From the NCBI GenBank assembly GCA_958420075.1, contig CATZIM010000010.1, forward strand, positions 1-17,437: 17,437 nucleotides of DNA. Direction: 5' to 3'. Made by a program: the position numbers and the translations under genes. The DNA is from an uncultured Clostridia bacterium. Lineage in GTDB: Bacteria; Bacillota; Clostridia; Lachnospirales; Anaerotignaceae. The notes under the pieces were generated by a model. That model was not told the origin of the DNA. It did no database searches and saw nothing but the letters and a program-made list of their open reading frames with translations. Positions 7,120 through 13,539 of the stretch are shown here, piece after piece. Numbering within the stretch: the stretch's first letter is position 1; every line of letters begins with the position of its first letter.

Positions 7120-7839
7120 ATGGCAACTGCTCATATTGCAGCCGAAAAAGGCGCATTCGCAAAAACCGTGCTGATGCCCGGCGATCCCCTGCGCTCTAAA
7201 TTCATTGCGGAAACATTCCTGGAAAACCCTGTACTGGTAAATAATGTACGTGGTGTTCAGGGTTATACCGGCACATACAAAGGCGTACCCGTATCCGTAA
7301 TGGCAAGCGGCATGGGCATTCCCTCCATCGGCATTTACAGCTATGAACTTTACAGCTTCTTTGGCGTGGAAAATATCATCCGCATCGGCTCTGCCGGCGC
7401 CATCAGCGACAAACTGCAGCTGCGTGACATCGTGGCAGGCATGTCCTCCCACACCAATTCCAACTTTGCCGCACAGTACAACCTGCCCGGCACATACGCA
7501 CCTACCGCAGACTACACACTGCTTTCCACAGCAGTAGAATCCGCAAAGGATCTGGGTCTGGATCTGAAAGTAGGTCCTCTGCTTTCTTCCGACACATTCT
7601 ATGATGATGACGAAGAAGCACTGCACAAATGGGCAAAAATGGGCGCTCTGGCAGTAGAAATGGAATCCGCAGGTCTGTATATGAACGCGGCTCGTCTGGG
7701 CAAACGCGCGCTGGCAATGGTAACCATTTCCGATATGCCTTTCACCGGCGAAGCAACTACACCAGAAGAACGCCAGAACACATTCACACAGATGATGGAA
7801 ATCGCGCTGGAAACAGCTATCCGCATGGACAAACTGTAA
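7120..7839 (+). CDS. deoD: Purine nucleoside phosphorylase, DeoD type
   Basis: This 239-residue hexameric-type purine nucleoside phosphorylase reversibly cleaves purine (deoxy)nucleosides with phosphate to give the base and (deoxy)ribose 1-phosphate in cytoplasmic salvage. Length matches the family. Key residues line up with E. coli DeoD shifted by one: His5, the phosphate-binding PGDPLRSK loop (20-27, Gly21 and Arg25), Arg44, Arg88 and Ser91 in RIGSAG, the nucleoside-binding VEMES (179-183) and the catalytic Asp205 in SDMPF, with Arg218. The gene stands alone between its own promoter and terminator, and no other deo genes adjoin it. The start is supported by the position of His5 and by an upstream AGAAAGGA site. 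Confidence 0.96.
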   Translation: MATAHIAAEKGAFAKTVLMPGDPLRSKFIAETFLENPVLVNNVRGVQGYTGTYKGVPVSVMASGMGIPSIGIYSYELYSFFGVENIIRIGSAGAISDKLQLRDIVAGMSSHTNSNFAAQYNLPGTYAPTADYTLLSTAVESAKDLGLDLKVGPLLSSDTFYDDDEEALHKWAKMGALAVEMESAGLYMNAARLGKRALAMVTISDMPFTGEATTPEERQNTFTQMMEIALETAIRMDKL

Positions 7840-7866
7840 TACCGCAAGATCGACATTTGACAACAC

Positions 7867-7902
7867 AAAAGCCTGTATGCGAAAAAGCGTACAGGCTTTT
7901 TT
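7867..7902 (+). terminator. deoD terminator
   Basis: AAAAGCCTGTA (7867-7877) pairs with TACAGGCTTTT (7890-7900); two more T follow. It starts 27 bp after the deoD stop. Confidence 0.9.
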
Positions 7903-7956
7903 ACAAAACCAATGCCTTTTTCGGGGACAGGCATCAGAAAGAAAGGGGCTTTTTGT

Positions 7957-8598
7957 ATGTTCAGACAGATTCACACCGGCGGCATTTATAACCTCTATCC
8001 GCTGGAAGGCAGCAGCCAGTGGTATTGGGGCATGGACTGCACCGGCGGCGACCTTTACGAAGCAGAGGAACTTTTTACGGATGGGCACCAAGTTGACCGG
8101 ACGCGGCTGATCTTTATCCATCAGCCTGATGGAAAAGTGGTGGAACCGGTTCCAGCCAGGAAAGGGCAGTATTTCGGTCGCCCTCTGTTCTACGAAAACA
8201 AAATCATCCTCCTTGTGGCTGATTTTCCGGAAAAACAGCTTCGCATCCTTGCCTATGAACCGGAAACAGAAATCATATCCACCCTTGCCACACTGCCCCG
8301 CTCAATCACAGAGGATTGCTACAATTTACAATTGAAGCTTTCTCCTTTGATGCTGGCGCGTCAGGGGCAGGAAAACACATTGGAAATCCTTTTCCCCCTG
8401 CAGAAAACATATGCCATGGACTTACGGGAATCCTTCCGGTTCCGCCAAGGGGACGAGCTGTACTTTGAAACCTGGTATGAAGACCCGGATTACCGGGATG
8501 AAATCGTCATTCGGGATTTTCACACAGGCAATGTCCTACGTCGCCTTCCCGGTATCCTTATGACGACGCCCGACGGGCAGGTATGGATGCTGGACTAA
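7957..8598 (+). CDS. Unrecognised 213-residue protein
   Basis: I do not recognise this protein. It has no signal peptide or membrane segment and looks beta-rich, with regularly spaced aromatic and acidic residues. The N-terminus has GGIYNLYPLEGSSQWYWGMD (8-27) followed by CTGGDLYEAEELF. Later parts alternate short strand-like stretches with turn residues (DGK, PEK, PET, PDYRD, PDGQ), which could fit a beta-propeller-like or sandwich fold; this is a guess. I chose ATG 7957 because AGAAAGGGG stands upstream; an in-frame start at 7912 lies close to the deoD terminator. It is monocistronic, with a strong terminator after it. Codon use resembles the neighbouring chromosome genes, so it looks like a real gene. 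Confidence 0.75.
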   Translation: MFRQIHTGGIYNLYPLEGSSQWYWGMDCTGGDLYEAEELFTDGHQVDRTRLIFIHQPDGKVVEPVPARKGQYFGRPLFYENKIILLVADFPEKQLRILAYEPETEIISTLATLPRSITEDCYNLQLKLSPLMLARQGQENTLEILFPLQKTYAMDLRESFRFRQGDELYFETWYEDPDYRDEIVIRDFHTGNVLRRLPGILMTTPDGQVWMLD

Positions 8599-8602
8599 AT
8601 AT

Positions 8603-8644
8603 AAAGAAAGAACCTGTATTCAAATGAACACAGGTTCTTTCTTT
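8603..8644. terminator. Bidirectional terminator between convergent genes
   Basis: A perfect 15-bp stem (8603-8617 with 8630-8644) has a 12-base loop, with T on the right side and A on the left. It ends both the 213-aa gene and the minus-strand VanZ-like gene. Confidence 0.92.
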
Positions 8645-8669
8645 TTAGGAATCATAATCAGTTTTCAAA

Positions 8670-9245
8670 TCAATTCTCATAAGCCAGTGTCTGGAAGGCA
8701 CGGGATACAGCTACCCCTGCTTCCGCTGTCTTGTTCCGACGCAGCAGACAGAAGGAAGTCTGCCGTTCCGCTGCCAGGAACATCCAGTAGCCGATGAGGG
8801 CGCCCAATGTGTTCATAAGCAGGTCGTCCACGTCTGTGGTTCTGCCGCAGAACATCTGCAATACCTCAATGGCAAAAGATGTGCCGAAACCAAAGAGCAG
8901 CACATGATTTTCTGTGCGGTACTGCTTCCACAGCAGCGGCACCAGAAAGCCCATGGGTACAAAAAGGAAAAAGTTCAGCAGATACTGCAAAGGACATGCG
9001 AAAATATCAATGAACAATTCAAAATTGAAGTAAGGCGCAAACACCGGTTTTGTAAACAGCAGCCGGAACACGCCCGTCACTGCCACAAGCCCTGCCACAT
9101 AAAAGGCAAAGAGCCATAAACCAATCCGATGGGTCTTGGGAGTATATTTTCCCGCGAATACCGTCTGCCACATCCACAGCACCGGTATCATAAACGAAAA
9201 AATCCAGATACTTTCCCAAACCATACGATACATCCAACTGATCAC
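8670..9245 (-). CDS. VanZ-like membrane protein
   Basis: This 191-residue integral membrane protein of the VanZ/teicoplanin-resistance-like family has hydrophobic segments near residues 8-30, 42-64, 84-109, 115-131 and 142-158. The conserved family core is NFFLFVPMGFLVPLLW (91-106) followed by a GFGTSFAIEVLQMFCGRTTDVDDLLMNTLGALIGY stretch (118-152), including the E-Q...GR..D.DD..NT.G pattern. The start is GTG 9245: a GGGGGA site (9257-9252) stands 6 bp upstream. VanZ-like proteins are common in Clostridia and most are not linked to glycopeptide resistance; no van genes occur here. No clear promoter was found in the 150 bp upstream. Confidence 0.85.
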   Translation of the reverse strand: MISWMYRMVWESIWIFSFMIPVLWMWQTVFAGKYTPKTHRIGLWLFAFYVAGLVAVTGVFRLLFTKPVFAPYFNFELFIDIFACPLQYLLNFFLFVPMGFLVPLLWKQYRTENHVLLFGFGTSFAIEVLQMFCGRTTDVDDLLMNTLGALIGYWMFLAAERQTSFCLLRRNKTAEAGVAVSRAFQTLAYEN

Positions 9246-9405
9246 GGGTACTCCCCCTTTCTATTTTTTCAATCTGCATCTAGGATACACCATAATTATT
9301 AAGTTTTTTTGTAGAAAACCTTCCAAATTCCTAACAAAACGTATAAAAACATCTTAAATGCTATACAAAAACCATGGTTTCTCCCATTTTTCCGCCATTG
9401 CCGTA

Positions 9406-9435
9406 TTGACAAACGTTCATTCTTCTTGGTAAAAT
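9406..9435 (+). promoter_or_regulatory. Promoter of the CofE-like gene
   Basis: A perfect TTGACA (9406-9411) and TAAAAT (9430-9435) are 18 bp apart. Transcription would start near 9442, giving a leader of about 178 bases. Confidence 0.82.
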
Positions 9436-9441
9436 AACTTG

Positions 9442-9540
9442 TCGGTGATTGAAAAAATCAAGATTCACCCACTTTATGCATCAAATTTGCCATTCAATCC
9501 CGTCAAAGGGATTGCTGTAAGCAAAATTTGATGTTTTTTT
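9442..9540 (+). promoter_or_regulatory. Structured leader with internal terminator (possible riboswitch or attenuator)
   Basis: The leader has a first hairpin, GGTGA (9444-9448) with TCACC (9465-9469) around an inner TTGA/TCAA stem. Then comes a long terminator-like hairpin: CATCAAATTTGC (9479-9490) pairs with GCAAAATTTGATG (9521-9533), enclosing a second perfect stem CAATCCC (9495-9501) / GGGATTG (9508-9514), followed by seven T. This sits 80 bp before the start codon of the gene it precedes. I do not recognise it as a known riboswitch class. Confidence 0.7.
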
Positions 9541-9619
9541 ATTGCCAAATTACAGGTTCACCTGTTTTTGATTTCAAATCATTTTAAAACAATTGAAAGT
9601 AAGTAGGAGGTATTTCATT

Positions 9620-10801
9620 ATGGCAGGTACTATTTCCAGAGGTATTAAAGCACCCATCATCAGACAGGGCGATGATATCGTAAAAATCGTTGCAGATTCC
9701 GTTCTGACAGCTGCACAGGAAGACGGCTTCCAGCTGCATGAAAAAGACGTTATCTGTGTAACAGAAGCAGTTGTTGCAAGAGCTGACGGCAACTACGCTT
9801 CCACAACAGACATCGCTGAAGACGTAAAAGCAAAACTGGGCGGCGAAACCATCGGTGTGGTATTCCCCATCCTGAGCAGAAACCGTTTCGCAATCTGCCT
9901 GCGCGGTATCGCAAAAGGCGCGAAAAAAGTTGTTCTGATGCTGAGCTATCCTTCCGACGAAGTTGGCAACCACCTGTTCGACATGGATCTGCTGGATGAC
10001 AGCGGCGTAAATCCTTACACAGACGTGCTGACACTGGAAGACTACCGCCGTATTTTCGGTTATATCAAACACCCCTTCACAGGCGTGGACTATGTTGAAT
10101 ACTACGCTGACCTGATCAAAGAAGAAGGCGCAGAAGCTGAAATCGTATTCGCAAACCATCCCGAAGCAATCGTGAAATTCACAAAGAACGTACTGTGCTG
10201 CGACATCCACACAAGAGCGCGTTCCAAACGTCGTATCCTGGCAGCAGGCGGCGAAAAAGTCCTGACACTGGACGAAATCCTGAACGCTCCCGTAAACGGC
10301 AGCGGCTTCAACCCTCAGTATGGTCTGCTGGGCTCCAACAAAGCAACAGAAGATACAGTAAAACTGTTCCCCAAAAACGCACAGGAAGTTGCTGAAAACA
10401 TCCAGAAAGAAATCATCGCACGTACTGGCGTAAAAGTAGAAGCTATGATCTACGGCGACGGCGCATTCAAAGATCCCGTTGGTAAGATTTGGGAACTGGC
10501 TGACCCCGTTGTTGGCGCTGGCTTCACAGAAGGCCTGAACGGTCTGCCCAACGAAGTAAAACTGAAATATCTGGCAGACAACGACTTTGCTGATCTGTCC
10601 GGCGAAGCTCTGGCAGACGCTATCCGTCAGCGCATCAAAGAAAAAGACGCTGACCTGAAAGGCAACATGGTTTCCGAAGGTACAACACCTCGTCGTCTGA
10701 CAGACCTGATCGGTTCCCTGTGCGACCTGACCAGCGGCAGCGGTGACAAAGGTACACCTATCGTTCTGGTTCAGAACTACTTCAACAACTACGCAAACTA
10801 A
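9620..10801 (+). CDS. CofE-like protein (coenzyme F420-0:L-glutamate ligase family)
   Basis: This 393-residue protein is of the F420_ligase (CofE-like) family that is widespread in Clostridia. The N-terminal half has the family features GTISRGIKAPIIRQGDDIVKIV (3-24) and a KDVICVTEAVVARADGNY segment (around 40-57). GVVFPILSRNRFAICLRGIA, ICCDIHTRARS-like and GDGAFKDPVGKIWELADPVV segments follow. It is longer than archaeal CofE (about 250 residues) and no other F420 gene is nearby, so true F420 glutamylation is doubtful; an amide ligase acting on another cofactor is possible. I chose ATG 9620 because GTAGGAGG stands just upstream; an in-frame TTG at 9593 overlaps that site. Codon use is strongly biased (CTG, AAA, GAA, GGC), suggesting high expression. 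Its leader contains a terminator. Confidence 0.82.
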   Translation: MAGTISRGIKAPIIRQGDDIVKIVADSVLTAAQEDGFQLHEKDVICVTEAVVARADGNYASTTDIAEDVKAKLGGETIGVVFPILSRNRFAICLRGIAKGAKKVVLMLSYPSDEVGNHLFDMDLLDDSGVNPYTDVLTLEDYRRIFGYIKHPFTGVDYVEYYADLIKEEGAEAEIVFANHPEAIVKFTKNVLCCDIHTRARSKRRILAAGGEKVLTLDEILNAPVNGSGFNPQYGLLGSNKATEDTVKLFPKNAQEVAENIQKEIIARTGVKVEAMIYGDGAFKDPVGKIWELADPVVGAGFTEGLNGLPNEVKLKYLADNDFADLSGEALADAIRQRIKEKDADLKGNMVSEGTTPRRLTDLIGSLCDLTSGSGDKGTPIVLVQNYFNNYAN

Positions 10802-10817
10802 TCAACTGAGCAGATAC

Positions 10818-10852
10818 AAAAAGCCTGATTTTGCGAAAAATCAGGCTTTTTT
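10818..10852 (+). terminator. Terminator after the CofE-like gene
   Basis: GCCTGATTTT (10823-10832) pairs with AAAATCAGGC (10837-10846); flanking A5 and T6 extend the stem and supply the T-run. Confidence 0.92.
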
Positions 10853-10876
10853 CTACATTGAGAAAGGAGTTTTTCC

Positions 10877-12079
10877 ATGTCTTATCCCTCCATTACACTG
10901 AAAAAAGGCGAAGGCCGTACCCTGAAGTCCGGCGGACTGTGGGTATTCGACAACGAAATCGCCGCTGTTTCTCCCGACGTGGTCAACGGGGAAATGGTTT
11001 CTGTGCTGGACTTCGACGGCTACCCCATGGGCGTTGGTTTTTACAATCACCATTCCAAAATCACCGTCCGCATGATGAGCCGCCACGCTGATACTGTCAT
11101 TGACGAGGCATTCCTCCGCCGTCGGGTTGAGGACGCATGGTATTACCGCAAAAAAACCGTTGACACATCTTCCTGCCGTGTGATTTTCGGGGAAGCGGAC
11201 TACCTGCCCGGCTTGGTAGTAGATAAATTCTCTGATGTGCTGGTGGTACAGTCTTTGGCACTGGGCATCGACCGTCTGAAAGAAACCATCATCCGCCTGC
11301 TGCTGGAAACACTGGCAAAAGACGGTATCCACATCCGCGGCGTATACGAACGCAGTGACGCTAAAGTTCGTTTGCAGGAAGGCATGGAACGGGAAAAAGG
11401 CTTCCTGTCCGCACCTTTCGACACCAAAGTAGAAATCGTAGAAAACGGCGTACATTATATGGTAGACGTGGAAGATGGTCAGAAAACAGGCTTCTTTTTA
11501 GACCAGAAATACAACCGCCTTGCCATCCAGAAACTGTGCAAAGGGGCAAAGGTACTGGACTGCTTTACCCACACAGGCTCTTTTGCACTGAATGCCGGCA
11601 TCGCTGGAGCAGAAAGCGTACTGGGTGTAGACGCTTCCCAGCTGGCAGTGGATCAGGCAACAGAAAACGCCAAACTGAATGGACTGGAAAACACCGTACG
11701 TTTCCAGTGCTGCGACGTATTCTCTCTCCTGCCGGAACTAGAAGAAAAAGGCGAGAAATTCGACGTCATCATTCTGGACCCTCCCGCTTTCACAAAGTCC
11801 AGAAGCTCTGTGAAAAACGCCACCAAAGGCTATCGGGAAATCAACCTGCGTGCCATGAAACTGCTGAAAGACGGCGGTTTTCTGGCAACATGCTCCTGCT
11901 CTCACTTCATGACGTATGAGCTGTTCACCCAGACCATTGGGCAGGCGGCAAAGAATGTGCATAAACGCCTGCGTCAGGTGGAATACCGTACTCAGTCTCC
12001 TGACCATCCTATTCTTTGGGCAGCAGATGAGTCTTATTATCTGAAATTCTATATTTTCCAAGTAACTAATCAATATTGA
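10877..12079 (+). CDS. rlmI: RlmI-type 23S rRNA (cytosine-5)-methyltransferase
   Basis: This is a 400-residue class I SAM-dependent rRNA methyltransferase of the RlmI/PUA family. Residues 1-75 form the PUA domain (GEGRTLKSGGLWVFDNEI, then the strands to VRMM). A linker domain runs to about 195. The Rossmann domain has VDVEDGQKTGFFLDQ (196-210), the SAM-binding CFTHTGSFALNAG (229-241), the motif IV DPPAF (301-305) and CSCSHF (339-344), whose cysteines suit m5C chemistry. E. coli RlmI methylates C1962 of 23S rRNA; specificity here is inferred. AGAAAGGAG precedes the ATG. The last residues after FYIFQV (TNQY) are not part of the core I recall, so the 3' end may have been replaced at the boundary with the accessory DNA. 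Confidence 0.9.
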   Translation: MSYPSITLKKGEGRTLKSGGLWVFDNEIAAVSPDVVNGEMVSVLDFDGYPMGVGFYNHHSKITVRMMSRHADTVIDEAFLRRRVEDAWYYRKKTVDTSSCRVIFGEADYLPGLVVDKFSDVLVVQSLALGIDRLKETIIRLLLETLAKDGIHIRGVYERSDAKVRLQEGMEREKGFLSAPFDTKVEIVENGVHYMVDVEDGQKTGFFLDQKYNRLAIQKLCKGAKVLDCFTHTGSFALNAGIAGAESVLGVDASQLAVDQATENAKLNGLENTVRFQCCDVFSLLPELEEKGEKFDVIILDPPAFTKSRSSVKNATKGYREINLRAMKLLKDGGFLATCSCSHFMTYELFTQTIGQAAKNVHKRLRQVEYRTQSPDHPILWAADESYYLKFYIFQVTNQY

Positions 12080-12097
12080 TTTATACGTTATCATAAC

Positions 12098-12119
12098 CCC
12101 CGATTTTTCGGGGTTTTTT
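12098..12119 (+). terminator. rlmI terminator
   Basis: CCCCGA (12098-12103) pairs with TCGGGG (12108-12113), followed by six T. It is the last ordinary chromosomal signal before the repeat-rich region. Confidence 0.88.
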
Positions 12120-12170
12120 CATTTCACCTTTGCATATCTTTTCATAAATTATCATGGATAGAAATAAAAA

Positions 12171-12201
12171 TAATGGACAAATAATGGACAGATAATGGAC
12201 A
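12171..12201 (+). repeat. Three 11-bp direct repeats, TAATGGACA core
   Basis: TAATGGACA occurs at 12171, 12182 and 12193, exactly 11 bp apart, so the copies face nearly the same side of the helix. Such phased repeats serve as iterons or as arm-type integrase sites; which applies here is not shown. Confidence 0.85.
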
Positions 12202-12500
12202 AGTGATAGTATGACAAGCTGCCTATATTTCCGCTTCCTTCGCCGCTTCTTTTGCAGCTATTTCTGAACACAATACACCTTTATTTCCTGTATACCTTCA
12301 CCCATATATAGGTGTCTTTTCTACTCATTAAGCTACCCCATAGATGCTATTTTTCCACACCATATCCCCTATGCTTTTTATAGGTATCTTCTGCAAATTC
12401 TGAACATATAACGGCTTATATCTTGCTATCATTTCCCCCTTTTATCTGTATACGACTTGACGTATAAGCGCCCTTTTTTATATGTAAAAACATCCTTTTT

Positions 12501-12536
12501 GGCGTGCCAAAACGCCTTACCCCCATTTGGCACGCC
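12501..12536. repeat. Large hairpin with 11-bp perfect stem
   Basis: GGCGTGCCAAA (12501-12511) pairs with TTTGGCACGCC (12526-12536) around a 14-base loop. T-rich DNA lies on both sides (five T before; a TTTGGC then T6 after), so it could terminate transcription or be a recombination site. Confidence 0.7.
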
Positions 12537-12770
12537 TTTGGCATTTTTTAATAGGCTGAAAATCTTGATAACTCAATGTTTTTACGGAAAATTTGTGTTT
12601 TCCAAAAATCCACCTATAAAAAAGTGGGGTTCTAAGTCAAATTTTTTTACTGATTATTTTATATGGCTATATCATAATTTTTCTTTGCCGTGTCCGTGCT
12701 ATATTCTCTGCACACTTTTTCTTTTATCGAAATGAATTTTAGAAGCAGTATCAGCCCCTAAACATCAAGC

Positions 12771-13069
12771 ATGATTTCTTTTGCCGGATCAGATTTCTTT
12801 TTTAATAACAGCGGCTTCCTTTTTCGTTCTCTTTTCTTTCTGCAGAACAGATTTCTTTTCCCAGGTCAGATTCCCTTTTGCAAATTGGCGACTCTCTTTT
12901 GCAGTATGATTTCTTTTCCCCAATCAGATTTCTTCTCCCAGGTCAGATTCCCTTTTGCAAATTGGCGGCTCTCTTTTGCAATATGATTTCTTTTTTCCCG
13001 TCAGATTTCTTACCGCAAAACTCCCCCTCCGCATCCCATGACCTTTTCTTTTTCCCGATCAGGTTTCTT
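12771..13069 (+). repeat. 77-bp tandem repeat and related 29-bp boxes
   Basis: A 70-bp unit at 12848-12917 recurs nearly unchanged at 12925-12994 (period 77), and the first 10 bases of a third unit follow at 13002. Within it, a box of ATGATTTCTTTT, seven variable bases, then CAGATTTCTT occurs at 12771-12799, 12906-12934 and 12983-13011, with a decayed fourth copy at 13038-13069. On the minus strand each box holds AAGAAATC twice, 19 bp apart. The 77-bp period is not a multiple of three, so this is not a protein repeat. Confidence 0.85.
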
Positions 13070-13132
13070 TTCCGCAATCGGTTGCGGTTTTGCCCTCTGG
13101 GCAATCTTCGCCGCTTCGTCTGACCTGCTGCC

Positions 13133-13240
13133 GGAAGCGGCACAGGCAGGCAGACAGGCGGCGGCATATCCCCATTACATTTCCCAGACAAACAAAAAGC
13201 CACTCTCACTTTCTCCATAAGTGGCGAAAAGCGGAAGCGG
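13133..13240. repeat. Dispersed ~108-bp element, copy 1
   Basis: It runs from GGAAGCGGCAC through a GGCAGAC..CAGG block and AGCCACTCTCACTTT to a terminal GGAAGCGG. The same order occurs at 14388-14492. GCCACT (13199-13204) and AGTGGC (13220-13225) form a hairpin; read on the minus strand it is followed by TTTTTG and resembles a terminator. Confidence 0.7.
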
Positions 13241-13284
13241 CTTCTTTTCATTGATAAAAAATGATGGAAAATAATGTTGTATCG

Positions 13285-13293
13285 TGTTAATAT
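13285..13293 (+). promoter_or_regulatory. Extended -10 promoter of the small toxin gene
   Basis: TGT then TAATAT (13288-13293) gives an extended -10; no good -35 is seen. A start near 13300 would place AGGGTTACCG at the 5' end of the mRNA. Confidence 0.5.
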
Positions 13294-13350
13294 AGAGCAA
13301 GGGTTACCGTTTGGCGGTTCAGTCACTTTCCCACGAGGGGAGGTGATACG

Positions 13351-13431
13351 ATGGTTACATATAATGAATTGTTTCAATTTTGTTTAGTAATCATTGGCGT
13401 TATCACCTTATGCCATCTGCATAAGAGATAA
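13351..13431 (+). CDS. 26-residue membrane peptide, probable type I toxin (holin-like)
   Basis: The peptide MVTYNELFQFCLVIIGVITL plus CHLHKR has a short polar head with the VTY-E-LF pattern, one membrane segment (about residues 8-21) and a basic tail. This is the layout of the 'putative holin-like toxin' group (TxpA/BsrG/Hol_Tox-like). It has a strong GGGGAGGTG site (13337-13345) that can be hidden by a hairpin: TCCC (13329-13332) with GGGA (13338-13341), extended by CAC/GTG. The mRNA's 5' end (13300-13324) is complementary to sequence after the gene (13487-13517). A convergent antisense RNA appears to be encoded downstream. By family, such peptides depolarise the host membrane when unpaired. 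It is too short for usual gene callers. Confidence 0.75.
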   Translation: MVTYNELFQFCLVIIGVITLCHLHKR

Positions 13432-13523
13432 TAAAAATCGACCGCCTAACCTGCGAAGTTAGACGGTCTAACACCAAATTATTTTGGACTGACCGCCCTT
13501 CCAAAAGCGGTAACCCTCTTTCT
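13432..13523 (-). ncRNA. Probable antisense RNA antitoxin
   Basis: On the minus strand TTGCAA (13558-13553) and TAATAT (13535-13530) are 17 bp apart, giving a start near 13523. Transcription would end at the hairpin 13440-13468, followed by five T. The resulting RNA of about 92 nt overlaps the 3' end of the toxin mRNA, as in TxpA/RatA and BsrG/SR4. Its first bases resemble the 5' leader of the toxin mRNA, because the two regions are inverted copies. Confidence 0.6.
13440..13468. terminator. Shared hairpin between toxin gene and antisense RNA
   Basis: GACCG and CTAAC (13440-13444, 13446-13450) pair with GTTAG and CGGTC (13458-13462, 13464-13468), leaving one C/A mismatch and a 7-base loop. 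On the minus strand T5 follows, a good terminator; on the plus strand the T-run is weak and later (ATTATTTT). Confidence 0.75.
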
Positions 13524-13539
13524 AAGATTATATTACAGC

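Larger units (their letters stand above)
12120..13284. other. Gene-poor, repeat-rich stretch
   Basis: There is no credible protein gene in these 1.1 kb. Open frames are short, lack ribosome binding sites and coincide with pyrimidine-rich repeats. It holds an 11-bp triplet repeat (12171-12201), a large hairpin (12501-12536), a 77-bp tandem repeat (12848-13011) with related 29-bp boxes, and one copy of a dispersed element (13133-13240). The plus strand is notably T/C-rich from 12770 to 13080. It follows rlmI directly and probably marks the entry into a mobile element. Confidence 0.6.

Noticed and set aside
7090..8121. 343-residue minus-strand frame across deoD
   Set aside because: It is a Cys/His/Phe-rich shadow of deoD and crosses the deoD terminator and the next gene.
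8670..9245. Glycopeptide resistance locus because of the VanZ-like gene
   Set aside because: There are no vanA/vanH/vanX/vanS/vanR-type genes nearby; VanZ-like proteins are common without a resistance role.
9446..9533. Known folate (THF), preQ1 or other established riboswitch in the CofE-like leader
   Set aside because: The conserved core sequences that I know for these classes are not present; it is therefore reported as unassigned.
12328..12432. 34-codon minus-strand frame after an AAAAGGGGG site, followed by a 15-codon frame in a TAATG overlap
   Set aside because: The ribosome binding site is good, but the peptides have no recognisable pattern and no promoter; they could be remnants of a lost gene. 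Conservation would be needed to accept them.
12848..13011. CRISPR array
   Set aside because: The units are nearly identical over 70 of 77 bp, with no 25-40 bp repeat/unique spacer alternation, and no cas gene is visible.
12771..13123. Plus-strand frames reading repeated MISF..SDFF peptides
   Set aside because: They arise from T-rich repeats. The 77-bp period shifts frame at each unit, and no ribosome binding sites are seen, so a translated repeat protein is unlikely.
12943..13377. 144-residue minus-strand frame
   Set aside because: It runs through the toxin gene, its leader and two repeat families, with no ribosome binding site and a basic low-complexity sequence.
13300..13520. Classical fst/par toxin-antitoxin with direct repeats
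   Set aside because: The shared blocks are inverted, not direct, and the peptide does not resemble Fst; the arrangement is closer to TxpA/RatA or BsrG/SR4 with 3' overlap.
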